Source of the DNA: Colius striatus
Lineage: Eukaryota; Chordata; Aves; Coliiformes; Coliidae
DNA length: 64,000 bases
Reading direction: 5' to 3'
Assembly (NCBI RefSeq): GCF_028858725.1
Contig: NC_084759.1
Coordinates: 86,906,944 to 86,970,943 of the forward strand
The translations under genes were made by a program, and so were the position numbers. The notes under the pieces are model-generated. The model had not been told where the DNA came from, searched no databases, and saw only the letters and a program-made list of their open reading frames with translations. Every line of letters begins with the position of its first letter. Position 1 is the stretch's first letter. Shown here in pieces: positions 25,011-38,972 of this stretch.

Positions 25011-27481
25011 GTTAGTAACTTGTCGAGAGTCTCTGTCATCTTTACTTGGGGGTTATATTTTGGTGTTTTCTGTCATACGCGCTACTATGAAAATGGAAGG
25101 TGGTGGATCTTGCCCGCAGGTGCTGCCGTGCGTGGTTTTGCGCGAGGGAAGGGGTGGTCGGGAACGGGTGCTTCATTGTCCTCATTGTCCACCGAGCAAG
25201 TGAGTGTGGCTCAGCGGCTCTCAGGTGGAGATCAGGATTGTGAGCTACGTAAAGTTTTCTTCCAGGGTTTTTCTTTGAAAAACGGTCTACTCAATGTGTT
25301 TTATTATATGACTGTACAAATATCAGAGTAGATGAGGGAGAGTGGAGAAATAAAGTGCTTTTGGTTACTCGGTAGCTAGAGAATATACATTTCAACGTAT
25401 CCACCTCGATGAATAGCGAGTTAGGAGATGCTGTGTACTAGAGTTAGTGATTTTTGGAAAGTCTTGGTGAGCAGTCAGACAGGGAGTAGTCTTTTATGAG
25501 AACGTGAGAAAACAGAGGAGCAGGTGGGAAAAACAGCAGTGAGGTGCCCAAGTGCTACAGTTGCACTGAATGCACTTCATGTGAGAGATTTATTTGCAAG
25601 GTACAGCCCACTGCAGGACATAAAACATTTAAAAGCCCTTTGCTGTAAAGCTGCTCAGAGCATATGTTGTCTTAAATGGATCCAAAAGAAGGAAAGAAGT
25701 GCTTGGATTACTTCCTAGAAATTCCAAGGTGAGGAATAGCGGGCTCTTAACTCAAGCCAGAAAAGGTTTAATAGCAAACATCCAGTGGTAGAAATTTGAA
25801 GCTGGGCTTGCCAAGACTAGATGGAGGGTCAAGTTTTTTAAAAAATAACAGCACTCATTAGAATAACATGTTCTTAAAGTTTTTTATTGTTAAGAAACTT
25901 TAAACCTAGGATTTTTTTTTTTCTAAAGCAGGCCTGTTTTAGTCATGACTTGGTGTGGAGGAATCTTATGGGCCATATGTAAGGGTGGTTGGAACAGCTG
26001 ATCATAATGAACCCCTATTGACTTTGTTAGGTGCATAATCAGGAAGGCTCTTCTTGCAAGAGTACTCTCTCCATATACTGTGTTCTTCCTTCCTGATGTA
26101 AAAGGCTTCAATAATACCACTAGTTAGCCTTTAGCTATATGCTTTCCTCTGTAACCCTATCTGAGCTATTCCTCAAATGCAATTAGATCCAGAGGTCTCC
26201 GTGCTTCTGTTTTGCATCTAAGTGATTATAGGGAATCTCTAGAAGGTGAGAGTTGTGATGGGAGTTGCTATTCATAGATCTAAGTATGGTTTGCAGAATG
26301 TGGTTTGTAAGTTTGGACATGTGGGTATGACAACATCAAGTTTAAACCCTTGAAGTGATTTAACATGTTAACATTTCTAAGCTGTCTTCAGTTTAAGAAA
26401 TACTTATTAGCATGTTTTGGCTTTTCACGGTACTTGAAATCTTAAGTTGTTTTGTGGTCGAGAAATTAGTATTTAACTAAAAATCTGTCAGAACTTTGGA
26501 TTGTAGCTGTATTTTTTAGAGTGGAAAACCACTAGGTATGAAGGATCTTACTAAGCAATTTTCAGTGTGATGTTGCAGTCATCCAGTTGTTTGCTAGTCT
26601 ATAAAACATGTTTGTATTGCATGTTTTTTGCTCTAAGTCTCCTTATCAAGGGAGATGAGTTTCATATCTGATGATTAACTGCTGTCTATTAGTAGGACAT
26701 GTGGTCTTGCAGGGTGAAGGGTGGGGGGTAATCTGTTTGATAGAGCAACAGCTGAAGGCAGCTGCAATGCAGGATTATTCTGTGACAGAGTGTTTTGTTT
26801 CTCAGTTCTTTACTGATGTTGCCTTGCCCACTTTTATTCTGCCTTCTAATCAATCTTCCTTCATACCAGGGATGAACACTGCAGTGTTGTCCCAGAGCCT
26901 GGAAACTTAGGAAAGTAGACTACTCATAGAACAGCTGGAAAAGTAGACCTTGAAGAACAGAGCCTGAGGACAGTTAAGTAGGAGGTGTGTCTATGGTGGG
27001 CATAGGAAACTGGTATGTGTGTGTTTCTTTTTGGACCTTTAGAGTAGTTTTTCTCATCTATTTATGTAAGAGGACTGTAAAAACAAATGCAAAAAATGTA
27101 TACCGTGTATACCAATGAACATAACATATACACATAATAAATACCAACAAAGCTTTCTGTGTTCTAGTTGTTCCAAACAACCTCATTCTCTGTGCTTTTC
27201 CATATGCTGAGGCACAGCTTCAGAGAAGAATAAGTAAATCAGGAACTGGATTTTTCTGGTGTGTTTTTCTTTACCTCGGCCTGCACTGAAATTTCTTCAT
27301 AATTCAATTACTCGAATCTGTACCTTTTTTATTTTCACTGTAACTTTTTGCTGGATGTGCTTTTTATATTGCTTAGAAACATAAATGGATATTAAAAAAT
27401 GAAACGTTTCTCTAGGGCATCCCTCCTTCACATGTAAGTTCTCTTTTCAGTTGCTCCATGACTTGGTTCCGGATGGATTAG

Positions 27482-27520
27482 TCATAGAATCATAGAATCG
27501 TTGTGAGAAATTACCTTTAA
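27482..27520 (-). mobile_element. Very short CR1 3' tail
   Basis: The stretch reads TCATAGAATCATAGAATCG, the reverse complement of two CR1 terminal octamers, followed by barely recognisable sequence. It is probably the extreme 3' end of a heavily truncated or diverged CR1. Confidence 0.5.
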
Positions 27521-30500
27521 CTACAGCCATTTCATGTGAGGAAAAATACTTTTAGGTGTGATTGCATTATGTGTTAGGATAGCTAGTGATCTGAACACAA
27601 CTGAACTTAGTCGTGTCTGTCCACTAGGATTTTGGTAACTTTTGGATCACACTAGTACCTTTGACCTGTATAGCCTGGCAAACTGTGGAAATAGCTGTGT
27701 GTCAGCAGAGGGGAAGAAAACACTTTGACAGTATGAATGTCTCAAAAGTTTTTATATAATGTATTACAGGAATGGTAACAATGCAGGGGTTGTATACAGC
27801 ACCAATGTGTTCCCAAGGGTTGAACAGGAGAAGGGAGCTTGAAGGAAATGATTTTTTTTTTTATATGTATGTATGGTACAGAACTTGCAGGGTATTGTCT
27901 GAATACCATGGAAGCAATTGTCCATGACCATGGGAACAGTTTCCAAGGATTCTGCTATTAGACACTTTTCTGGGAGAAAACACTGTTTGAAAACAAGTCA
28001 TTTGTCATTTGGAGATAATATTTTTCGTTTGCAGTTGCTACATTGCACAGTTGATGGCTTTTTGAGCAATGGTACGAGTCAAATCTGAGCTTGTCTTCTT
28101 ACTTCTGGGGAGTTCAGCATTGCAGAACTGTCAAAAAGGTCAGACATGGGAAGAGTTGTAATTAATATCACTTCTAAAATCTCATTCCTCTTCCTGAGTC
28201 TTTGTACAAAATCTCTAGTGTCTATTGGGTTGGGTAGGGGAAAAATGGAGGAAATAAGTAACTAAATTTCCATTCTTGCAATATTAATAATAAATAGGCT
28301 AATGATGCTGAGGGTGCAAGATGCTTATACACATGTGACTTCAGAAGGCTAAGAGAAGCATAACTCATAGATTAAATAAAGACCTGTGTAGGAATTGCTA
28401 TCCATTCACTGTAGGCATTAGTATTAACTTCATTATAGAGTGTGTTAAGATGGACAGGTGAGAACGTAAGATTTGTATTGAGAATGAATAATCTTACTCT
28501 TGCATGAAGTAATCCTGAAGAGTGGAATATGATGAAAGTGAGTATTCTTGAAACCTCTAGATTTGAAATGTGTTTGGGTTTCACGTTGGAGATTAATAGT
28601 ACAAAATTGCAATATGAATGCCTGCAGTATTAGGTTGCATTGCCAAAGGCACTCTTTCTAATAGCGTTTACTATGCTAGCTGTTGTTTCCGTAACGTTTT
28701 TCATAGCTGGTAACTATAAAACAGCTGATTTGACTTTTGTCATGCTCTGGTGTTAAAGTAGAAGTGTAGAATTCTGTACAGGAGTATCTCTGTCTTTTTG
28801 GTCTACAGATATATTTTAAGTAGGCTGTGATGATATAGTAGTGAAAATGTCCATTAACTGTTGGCAGCCCTCTCCATTCTTATTACCAGTGTTAAGTTTT
28901 AGAGGGGAAAACATACTGAAGCCATAGCTAAGTTTTTAATGTGACTGTTGTTTTTAATCCTGTCTAGTTTTAAACCCTTACTGTCAGAACAAAATGGATA
29001 AGTGGGATGCAGTCAGGAAGAGAAAAAAAATAGTAATGCATTAAAGAATGATGATTTATTAGGTAAGACAGAAAACTAAAAAGGGAGAAGATTATACCTC
29101 CTTACTATTTTCTATTTCTGCTGTGAAATGATTATGGCAGCAAAGAAAGGTGGAGAAGTATGAGTAACCTGTGCAAACACATGTGCCATCTGTCTGATGC
29201 TGGGGTGAATAAGGAGTGCCCTGAAAGACTAGGGTGTGAGGAATTCTGTATGCCATGGTGCTGCTGGTATATTTGTAAAGCCCGTGCTTTCATTAGTATG
29301 TGTTTGTCTTTGGCTTTTCTAAGTGCAGAGCCTGGATGGAGGTCATTTGGGGGAGATTTATTGTGCATTCTCCCAGTATCTGGGCTATCAGCGTTTCACT
29401 CTAGGAGTAATATTTGATATCCTATTTTTATGACTGTCTTTAGGCAGGAGTTTGTTTCAGTTATGACTGTGAAAATCTTAAAGGAAACTGTTTAAACAGT
29501 GTCATGCATGGTAAGGTACAAGTCCCTCTTGATCAAACCTTTTCTTAAGATATTTGTCTTGTGATTGTCAGACACAACCTCTGTTTTGGCAGGAAATTGC
29601 AGTATGCCCTGAAGTAACTTTGAACCATGACTTTGCTGATGACAAGAGAAGGGAACAGAAAAATGTTAAAATCATTTGTAGGACATGAGCTTTGAGAGTG
29701 CATATTCTGTATTAAGTGTTTAGTAATGAAGGTAATGTTTATATGTGAGTTGAGCTCACTTCTGATTAATTTTGTGCAACCGTTTTAATGTTTGCCACAC
29801 CATGTTTCCAAATATGAAATGACTGTGTTTGGAAGAAAAAGCAATTAAGCATTTGACTTTAGGCTTGACAGAAGACATGAACCTGCAAAAGCCCTCTCAG
29901 TAATTCAGTGAGGATAATGCTGATGATTAGAAATGCTACAGGCATTTCTAATGTTGGTTTTCAGAGTAAAGTTGGGTTTTGAGGAGAACAAGGGAAAAGA
30001 AACATTCTCAAGGATTCATGTTCATTGTCCACATCCTTCTGCTTTCAGTAAGATATGTGGTTTTAATTGGCCATCTACAATGACTGTTAATGATCACCTG
30101 GACAAAGCAGGAGACTTCTGATCCGTCAGGTTTGAATGGTGTTCCACTAGCAATGTATCTCTTGTGTGAAGGGAAAAAAAAATCGTTTACTGTCTACCTC
30201 TCTGCATGAATCAAGGATGCACAACATCCAGTAATAAAACTTGTAAATAGAGTCACAAGGTAATGTTTTAAGTTCATCATTTTCCAGAACAGTGTTTAGC
30301 CTTGGGCTTGTTTAGCAACACTCTAAATGTTTGGTGATTTTACACTTAAGAGTAAGACCTTTGGTTCAAAAATAGTAATACAGAATTGTTTTTACAACAG
30401 CTTGCCACTTTCTGAAGATTGCTCTCTATCTCCCAGACTCAATATTGGAGGACTTGCTCCTGGGTAAAAGAGAAAAAAAAATAGTTCTGGGGTTTCTTTT

Positions 30501-33500
30501 GTCTTGCTTTAAAAGTCTAACTTATTCAGCTTTACTGAAATTACCTAGATGAAAGTCCCCTTTCTGAAAATGTCTGTCTTCTGGCCTATTACTGCTCCCA
30601 TCATAAAAGTTCTGACTTTCATTCATTAAACCTTTACATTCATGTTGGCTTCTGATAATATTGATTCAAGTCAGAGCTGTTACTAGAGAGACATTTATTT
30701 AATTAACTTAATTCTAAACATACTGCATCTCAGTTCAGAGACTTGCCATGTTGGTAACATGCCCCCTTAAAATGCATAGCAATATTACAAGCAATGTTTT
30801 CTTAGCCTGGTCTTTCTCCCTTTAATCAAAAAAAAAGTAATGTTATAAAAGCAGTAACTGTTTCTTAACCTTAAGTTTGGGCAACATCCATCATACTTCA
30901 TTTGATACCACAAACGTAGCCATCAGACAACATAGCATGGGTTGCAAGTTTGGTTGATTGGTTGGTGGAGTGGAAACGTTTTAATTTATATCACTAGCAC
31001 ACGAACAGCTGATGTAAATTTTTAAATTCCCATAAATTAATTAAAAAAGAGAGGGAACTTTAATTGCATGACCTGTTCATGGTGGAATAGTTTATTGTAA
31101 GCACTCTGTCTAATATATGGTTTTTTCATTGCCCCATACTCAAAAGCTAGAATTAATCAGTTTCATTTGGTGCTGTTGTCTTTTGACTTAATACAATCCT
31201 TCTGATTCTGCTTGGCAGTAGACCACACCTGAGATCTATAAATTTACACTTTTTTGAAACTACCTTTATTTTTTATCTTCTCAAAAATGTCCTTTTGACC
31301 TTCTGGTCCTTGTTAATGGTGAAGGAATGAGACCAGGCTGAAATTTTTTATTGTGACACTTGAGTACCAGAGAAATGGCAAGAGGGACAGAATATAGTGT
31401 TGGTACATGGCAGCCTCACATAGCAGGGATGTGAATTTATGTTTCTTTATAGGGTATTCAAATGATAACTGGCAACAAGGCAGGGATCATGAAGATGAGT
31501 GGAGCTGCTTGTCTTACTGCGCTCACTTTGTTTACAGTGGAGATACTTTTCACTTACATAAAGTGAAGCCAGAGGAAAAGCTACGGACTGGTTTTCCCCT
31601 TCTGGCTTCAGAGTTCTCTGTGTCTTCTGTCATCTCATTGCATCAGGTAAAGATGCAGTGATAGTGGGCAGAGGACCTACTGGAGTCTATTGCATGCCCC
31701 AAGGTGGCTGACCCGTTTCACTTAGACTTCAGAGGGAGGAGAACATAAGCATGATGTGCGTCAAGACAGTAAAAGACAGTCAGGAGTTCAATATTTGAGT
31801 TTAACTGTAGTCTGTAAAGTATAAAAGCTGTGGCTATATTCAGGAAGACTGAATATGTATATATTCTTATAGAAAACTCTCTCAAACAGAGTAGCAAACA
31901 CAATTTTTTGTTAGGTAACTATGCAAATGTCTACAGACAGTTCATTGCAGTCCTCAGGCATAAGTAATACTTAGTTATTAATGTATAGATTATGTGAGAG
32001 AAGGCTGGAAGCTTTCTTTTCATTACTGCAAGTATTTTTGAGCCCTGCTGTCAATGTAAGGTCTCCCCATTGTTATCTTTCCACTTATTGTTATTGTTTT
32101 GGAAAGGAAAATCATAAAGGATAAAATACATAACAAGACGTTCTTTTTTCAGGATTGTAAACAGAAAATTGAACAAGATTTTGGGAAGGAACAAACTAAA
32201 AGTATATATCTGAAGTCTTAAAACTGTGTTATGTTTGGGTTCTTTGGGATAAATAATTCTGGCATCTTTTTTACAGTATTATAAGGTGTTTTCCTTTATT
32301 GTCATTCTAACATGTGTACCCAAATAGCAGTTTTTAGGCAGAAGAGAAGCAGCAGAAGGATTATGCAATATCATATCTCAAGAGGCAGGAGGGAATGAGC
32401 AGGAGGCCAATGACAATTAGCAGTCTGTGTTTTTTGGTTTAGAAAGAATTAATTTTTGGCTCCCAGTGGGTTTCTCTGTTTAGTTCTGAAGGACCTATTA
32501 TACCTAAGCAGCTTGTGGTTAATTTTTAAAACTACAAAGTGTAGACAGAAACTTGCTGTTTTGAAATAATATTTTAAAATAGCAGTGGAAAATACCTGTA
32601 ATATTTAAGTTTACTCTCTGTGGTATGATATGCTTTGCTTACTGGTGAATATGGATGGTGCAAAAAAACAATGGGCTGAGTCCATGGCTCCCTAAAAATA
32701 AGAAGTATCTTTCAGTTGGTCAGAATCAGCATTCAAGCAAATATTTCTGAACTAGCCATATGAAAATTATTTTTGTATTTTAAAATTTTTGCATCCTTAA
32801 ATTAAGGGACCATGACCATATTATTGCATTGACTGTTAATACATTCCAACTTTTCTGTTATTTAAGGAATCCCACAGCATTGATCTACCTGATGTTACTG
32901 CTGCACCTCCAGTTAATACCTACTAGGATTTGAGGATATTCATGCATAAATACACAGAATAGTAAAGCATAATTTTGACTTTCTGCCTGTGGGTTTCCTT
33001 ACACTGCAGTGGTATGATCTTCAGTAGTAGAGGCTGACTTCTCCAACTATGTTTTGAAATGTAAATGGAAGATCAGCATGAGACAATGTATAGAAACAGT
33101 TGAGCAGTAATGATCATGAGAGCATCGTAATGAAATACTGTGCAGTATTTGAGATGTGCAGGATTCTTTCAAAATAAACATAAATTTTAGCCATTCTGCT
33201 TTTCAGTGGACTTTGGCTGAAGACATTCTAGCACAGAAAGAGTATGCTTTAATGTGCTCAGGGTCTTTACTGGTTTATTGCAACTCCCTGGCTACCTGAG
33301 AGCTTTTTTTTCCCTTCTGCTGTAATTCTAGATCTGGAAATCTGCTGGAAGCTGGTAGCAGAACTGAAAGTTTATAGTACTCGATCTTCTATGAAAACTC
33401 AAATAATGTGAAACTGAGATATACACGTCTTCATGGGAGCAGATTTTAATGACGAACTTGAAAATCAAAGTAGACTTTCCAAAGTTCGTGATAGTTCTGG

Positions 33501-34748
33501 ACTGGAATGAAATCTATACTGAATGAATTTGAGTAGGTTTTATTCTAGAGTGAGTTTGAACAGAATTCAAGTTGCAGTCATGATAGCTGAAACACAAAGA
33601 AAATAATTACCTCAAACTCTAGTAAAACTAGGTATTTTTCTTACAGCTCTAAATATTTCACTCTCAAGTGTCCCTTTTGCATGCCCAGTATAATATTTCT
33701 TCACTCTTATATTCCAGTAGAGTATTAAGAACAGAGTGACTACTTTAGCAAAATACTGCTAAGCCTTCTGCACTGTAAAAGATTGCAAGTGTGTATGTGT
33801 CTGGAGATCTCAGGGCAAGAAGGGAAAGTGGGATAGGGAGGAGATAATTTTTAGAAAGCTGTCACTAGAGAGGGCAGGTTACCCACTTGCTGAAGGAGAG
33901 CAGGCAGCAAAGCTGAAAATAACAGAATGGTATTTAAGGCTTACAACTATTAGCCGTGATATTTTGCAGTGAGGTTTCATGACCTGTGCCAGTGCAGTTT
34001 TTCATATTTTCTGAGAGCAAAGCATAAAAGCATTCACATTAGGTCAGAAATGTCCAGCGAGGCTGGTGTTTCTGACCATGAAAGAATATAAGGGCAAGTA
34101 CTGATTACTACCTTCATTTTCTTCCCCACAACTCTCCATAACTAACTGAGACCATTGCCCTTGTTCTTCCTTAGTTAAGTTTGTATCTGGACTATTGCAA
34201 TTAATAGATCTGATGGAAGTCTAAAACTCAAAGTAATATTTCTAAATTTTGTGGAATCTCCTGGAGTTGTTTCTGTGTTGATTCTTCAAGATTAGTCTTA
34301 GCTTTCCATGCCTTCCTCTCTCAATCTACCCTTTTAATTAACTTTTAAACCATTTATAGCATTGACATAGACAAGAAAGTCATCAAATGAATTATTTTAG
34401 TGTGTAATGTTCCTTCTTTTTTCTAAGCAAGTAATTTCTGTTGTTCCAGAAGCTTAAATTTCATTGCTTAAGGGATAACTTGGATATTTATGGAAAAGTC
34501 TTTAAAGACCCTCCGTTCTAATAAGGGTGAGAACGGATGGAATTAGTTCATTTGGATGTCTTATAAGTGGCATAACCAGCAATTATTGTAGACCAGGTTG
34601 CTCACTATATCTTGCACTTAGGCTATTTTTAATTTTCTATTTGTTTTATTTTGTGATTTGGACTATTGTTGTGATGTTGTGGTTTTTTTCCTTCCCATTC
34701 TCCTGAAGTCAGCCCAGATTTTACCTTTCAGAAATTTCTTTCTTTGTG

Positions 34749-34776
34749 TATTTGTAAAATACAAATTTTACAAATA
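34749..34776. repeat. Perfect 12-bp inverted repeat, 4-base loop
   Basis: The left arm TATTTGTAAAAT is followed by ACAA and the exact reverse complement ATTTTACAAATA. It is AT-rich, lies inside a presumed intron, and is not part of any recognised repeat family. Confidence 0.9.
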
Positions 34777-37700
34777 GCTCTGGCAAGTCTTTATCAAGCT
34801 TGTACATCTATACTTTCCTTTGCAAGCTTCAAATATGGTTTTAGCCTGAGAAAACTTAACAACTGAAAAAAAGATATTCCCTGACAGAACATTATTCCCA
34901 TCCCAGTTATTAAGTTTCAAGTCCCTGTCCTACAACTTGTATATCAATTTATGAAAATGGGAATTTCTCTTAACTTTGTCACAGATGTACCAGTGTGGTG
35001 GTTTGGGGTTTTTTTTCCTTGCTCTTTCAGAAACTTTAGCTAAAATATGTTTCAAAACATCAGTGTGAGTAGCATGGAAAACTTCATCTCCAGTAAGTAA
35101 TTTGGCAAAGTTGTTAAGAAAATAACCTTTTATAATGTAAAAAAAATTATTGGTTAGTTTTCAATAGAGAGACTTCCTGGCCCACCTAATGTTATATGCA
35201 AAGCAGAAAAGAAGGACCCTATTTTCCAAGGGGGGACATCAGTAATTTGACATAATGTGTGCACTTTAGTGAAATATTTGGTATACCCATGGTATCAGTG
35301 GCCCTCTTGTTCCTCGAGAGAAACTCTTGAGGCAAGAGAAGGTATTCTCCTTGTTTAGGCTGGGTAGCCAAGTATGGAGAAGTGATTTGCTGCAGTTAAC
35401 ATATGGTGAAATTTTTTTTTTAGTAGCAGTCTGCTGTTCCTCTCTGAGGATTATCACTTTTTGTGTCTTTATGTGGTGATAGAGATTCTCATGAGCAGTG
35501 GTGAAGTGATGATTTACATGACAATATATGACAGAACAAAAGTGTTTAAGGAACTTGGAGAAAGTTTGGGGATTTTACAACAATGTACATAGAAATTACT
35601 TATACAGATAAAACTTTTATTTTAGAAGTTTCTATAATAAATTACTGAGGAGATACAATCTGATGGAAGAGTTAGAGACAACTGATATTAAACCTCTCTT
35701 ATCTTTAAGTACCTTTAAACAAATTGCAGTAAGTTTTGCCTGTGACTACAGGAGAAGAGAATATTTGAAAAGCTGATGAAAATGTCAGAGAACTCAGTAC
35801 AAGTAAGATGTCAAATGAGGTAAGTTGCTGGATTTTTGAGAGTAGTTTGATGTGTTATTATATATGTAAACATATATGAGTATTATGTATTCCTCAGCAT
35901 TCTGGTGAATTTGAGAGTCTGAGTCCTACTTACCAATTATGCAACAGCATGAAAAAAATATAATCTATGTGGTCACTCAATCCTCATTTCTCATCTGCTT
36001 CTGTAGGCTGGAAGGTACGTCCCTGTTTTTAAAAGCATTCAAGTGCTTCCATTCCCTTTGTCTCCACAATAGGTTGTGTGTAATCTTCTTGTCAGGTGGT
36101 TTGTAAGAGCAATAAGGCCTGTGCTCAATACATCTAGGATCAGGGAATTCATTTGTTTAACCAATTTTAGTCCACACCTAGAGACCTGGAAATATATCCG
36201 TGCCTCTCCATTCTCCTTTGTGGCGAGGACTTCCCTATTTCCAAATGTTTGGACTATGAATAAACAATTAAGCTTTTTAAAAGAATTTTATTTATACAAC
36301 AGTTTTCAGTATCCTGGCTTACTCCCTTCACAAACAATAAAAAACATCCCATGGATGAGATCATCTCTCATCCAGTTCCTGAGTGATTAGCCAGAGACAG
36401 CTTCTCCTCGATCTGCTTACAGACCCAGGGAGACTCTAGTTTGGCCTGGCAGAACAAATCAGATTGTACTTACAAGCTGTCCTTGTGCCAGGTCATCTTC
36501 AGACCTCTGTTTTCTCATCATCTGATATGCAGGCTTGTTATCTATTGTCATGTCATGGGAACATACCACTCTGCCTTGAGCTGTGGGATGGATGCTTGTT
36601 GTGCGCAGCAGGTCATTTGGAAAGACTGGATATACACAAGGAAACTATACTAGGGGACTGTGCTTCCTATAGGGTTATGACCAGGGCAGATACTAGGTTA
36701 TGGTGTAGCATTATAGATTTTTATCCTCCTTTATTATCTCATCTGGCAGGTGTGTGATGAACTGACCAGCTGCATTTGTTCATGGAGGCTGACATACTAG
36801 GGGAAGGCACTTAGGTTGCTATAAAGGATCTTAAGATGGGAATTGAATGAATATAAAAGATAAGATTTGACAGGTCTGCATCTCTGATGGTAAAATTCCC
36901 CTCAAAAAAGGTTACTGCTGTTGAGAAATTACATCATGGCTACAAAAAAGTACCTTAATTCCTTTCTGTGGGAATTGATGTTGCTACTGCATTCAAGCTG
37001 CATACAGAAAATGTGTTTTGTTTTTTTTTTTTTCAGGTGACACTGGAAGAATTGTGAGTAACTGAGCTTTGTTTTAAGAGGCTTAACTGTGGTTTGGATT
37101 TTTACCAACATAGTAGTCTGCATCTTAGCATAAGTTTTTGTACTGATGCATGTAAAAATTTATTTCCCTAAGGTGTTCTGAAATGCCCATAGCAGTGGTG
37201 AGACATTTGAATCCTACCGTAGCATGAAAGAAGTAAAAATATTTCACAATCATTCTGTCTGCACACCAGTCCTCTCAGGTTATTTTTGAAGCAGGTTGAA
37301 CTTCAGCATGTATACTCAGTCTTTTGGTGTACTGCTAGCAACATTGTAGCAACATCTATAGTAGAGAGAGAATGTACACTCATTTCCATTTATTAGTGAT
37401 CATTACTGTGGTGTAATTAAACTTGAAGTGTATCTGTTTATTAGTTTACTAAATCCTACCAGGTGACCTAGCCAAACCAAACTGAAGTTAGTTTATCATG
37501 TCTTGGTCATAAAATTCAGTACTCTAAAGATTAATCCTTTTCATTTCCTTTCTGCATGCCATGAGTCAAAGAAAGTGCCCAAGATTCAACCTAATTCAAG
37601 GAAAGCTCAAACTTTTCTAATTGTTGTCTAATGGAGTCATGATCCCTGCTTGAACACCCCATGTTTCCTTATGGCAGGAAACCTTACTGAGGATGTTATA

Positions 37701-38390
37701 TGCAAACAGCTCTGCATCCTGTGGTCTCTCTGCAAATGCTTGAATTCATACTGTGTTTGACCTATGGACTGGCACAACTGCACTGCAGAGTTGCACGATC
37801 AAAGAGGCTTCTAAACTATACTGAATCAAATTAGAAAGTTCTTCCATCCGATAATCTGTATTGTTTTGAAATGAACCATGCTTCTGTTTTTGACAGACTA
37901 TTCAGTATTGCTACAGGTAGCTTGTTTATAAATTTAAGAGGTGAAGGAAGCCCATGAATCTAAACATACCTGCTAAAAAATAATTTAGATTTTCTAAGGC
38001 TCATCATTTAAGAGGGGAAGTACCTTCCCTTTCCAAGGGTAATCTAATCTACTATTTCAGTTAAATCTTGCAGTTTTAGTGATAAATTGCTAAAGACAAT
38101 GTTGTCTTCAGATGTTATTTATAACAAGTATTTAATGCTGAATTACTCTACTGTTCTGCAGTTATGTCTGTATATGTTCATATACATAAAGTGGTTAAAT
38201 GGAAGGGCTTTCCCATGAAAAAGATGTTTTGTGGCTTTTTGGAGGACATAGGGAAGCCTTTGCAGGTAAAGAAGAGGATGAGTGAAGGGTTCTGGTTCTT
38301 TATAACAAGGTAAATGTACTTAAGGGTCTGACACTCAAAGGTGCTGGAAGCCCATAGGTTTCTTCAAAATCATATGGAATTATGAACACT

Positions 38391-38418
38391 CAATACACTT
38401 GAAAAATCAAGTGTATTG
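38391..38418. repeat. Perfect 12-bp inverted repeat, 4-base loop
   Basis: The left arm CAATACACTTGA, loop AAAA and right arm TCAAGTGTATTG pair perfectly. The stem is too short for a microRNA precursor. It lies about 150 bp left of a CR1 copy. Confidence 0.9.
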
Positions 38419-38573
38419 TAACTGTAACTGGAGTGTCCAGCCATCAAGATACATTAAATTACCAAAGTATTTCCCTTCCTGTCCTTATCGTAAAAGATTT
38501 TGCTTTTCTATCTAAAACTTAAGATAATATAGATATATATGATATCAGTGTTTGCAAGATGTTTGGATATGTA

Positions 38574-38972
38574 TGAGGAAAGGCTGTGAGACCTGAGACT
38601 GTTCAACCTATAGAAGAGGAGACTGAGGGGAGACCTCATTAATATTTACAAGTATTTTAAAGGTATACGTCGAGAGGATGGGGCAGCACGTTTTTCGACC
38701 ATAGTCGAAAAAAGTAGTGCTAGAGGTAATAGACAAAAACTGGAACACAAAAAATTCCACTTCAATGTAAAGGAAAACCACTTTACTGCATGAATGACGG
38801 AGCCTTGGCACAGGCTGCCCAAGGAGGCTGTGGAGTCTCCTTCTCTGGAGGTTTTCAAAACCCATCTGGACACCTTTCTGTGCAACCTGATCTAGGCAGA
38901 TCTGCTTGAGCAGCTGGGTTGGACAGAATGGTCTTTAGAGGTCTCTTCCAACCTGTACCATTCTGTGATGTG
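38574..38972 (+). mobile_element. CR1 LINE, 5'-truncated, full 3' end
   Basis: This runs from GAGGAAAGGCTGTGAGACC through GAAGAGGAGACTGAGGGGAG and GGAGTCTCCTTCTCTGGAGG to CTTCCAACCTGTACCATTCTGTGATG: the CR1 ORF2 end and 3' UTR. The reading frame is broken. Inside it, 38691-38712 has become a perfect 9-bp hairpin. It lies in the presumed first intron of SYTL5 in the sense orientation. Confidence 0.9.

Larger units (their letters stand above)
25330..38573. other. Presumed SYTL5 intron 1, left part
   Basis: About 13 kb of AT-rich sequence with very few repeats and no recognised exons. It includes a possible CR1 tail at 27482-27520 and a perfect 12-bp hairpin at 34749-34776. Short open frames (for example 36076-36390 plus) show no domain I recognise. 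Confidence 0.5.

Noticed and set aside
24056-25015. Several long open frames (up to 234 codons) on both strands
   Set aside because: These are GC-rich CpG-island shadows with low-complexity composition and no recognisable motif; open on both strands at once.
38608-38885. Minus-strand frames of 79-85 codons
   Set aside because: They are antisense shadows of a CR1 copy.
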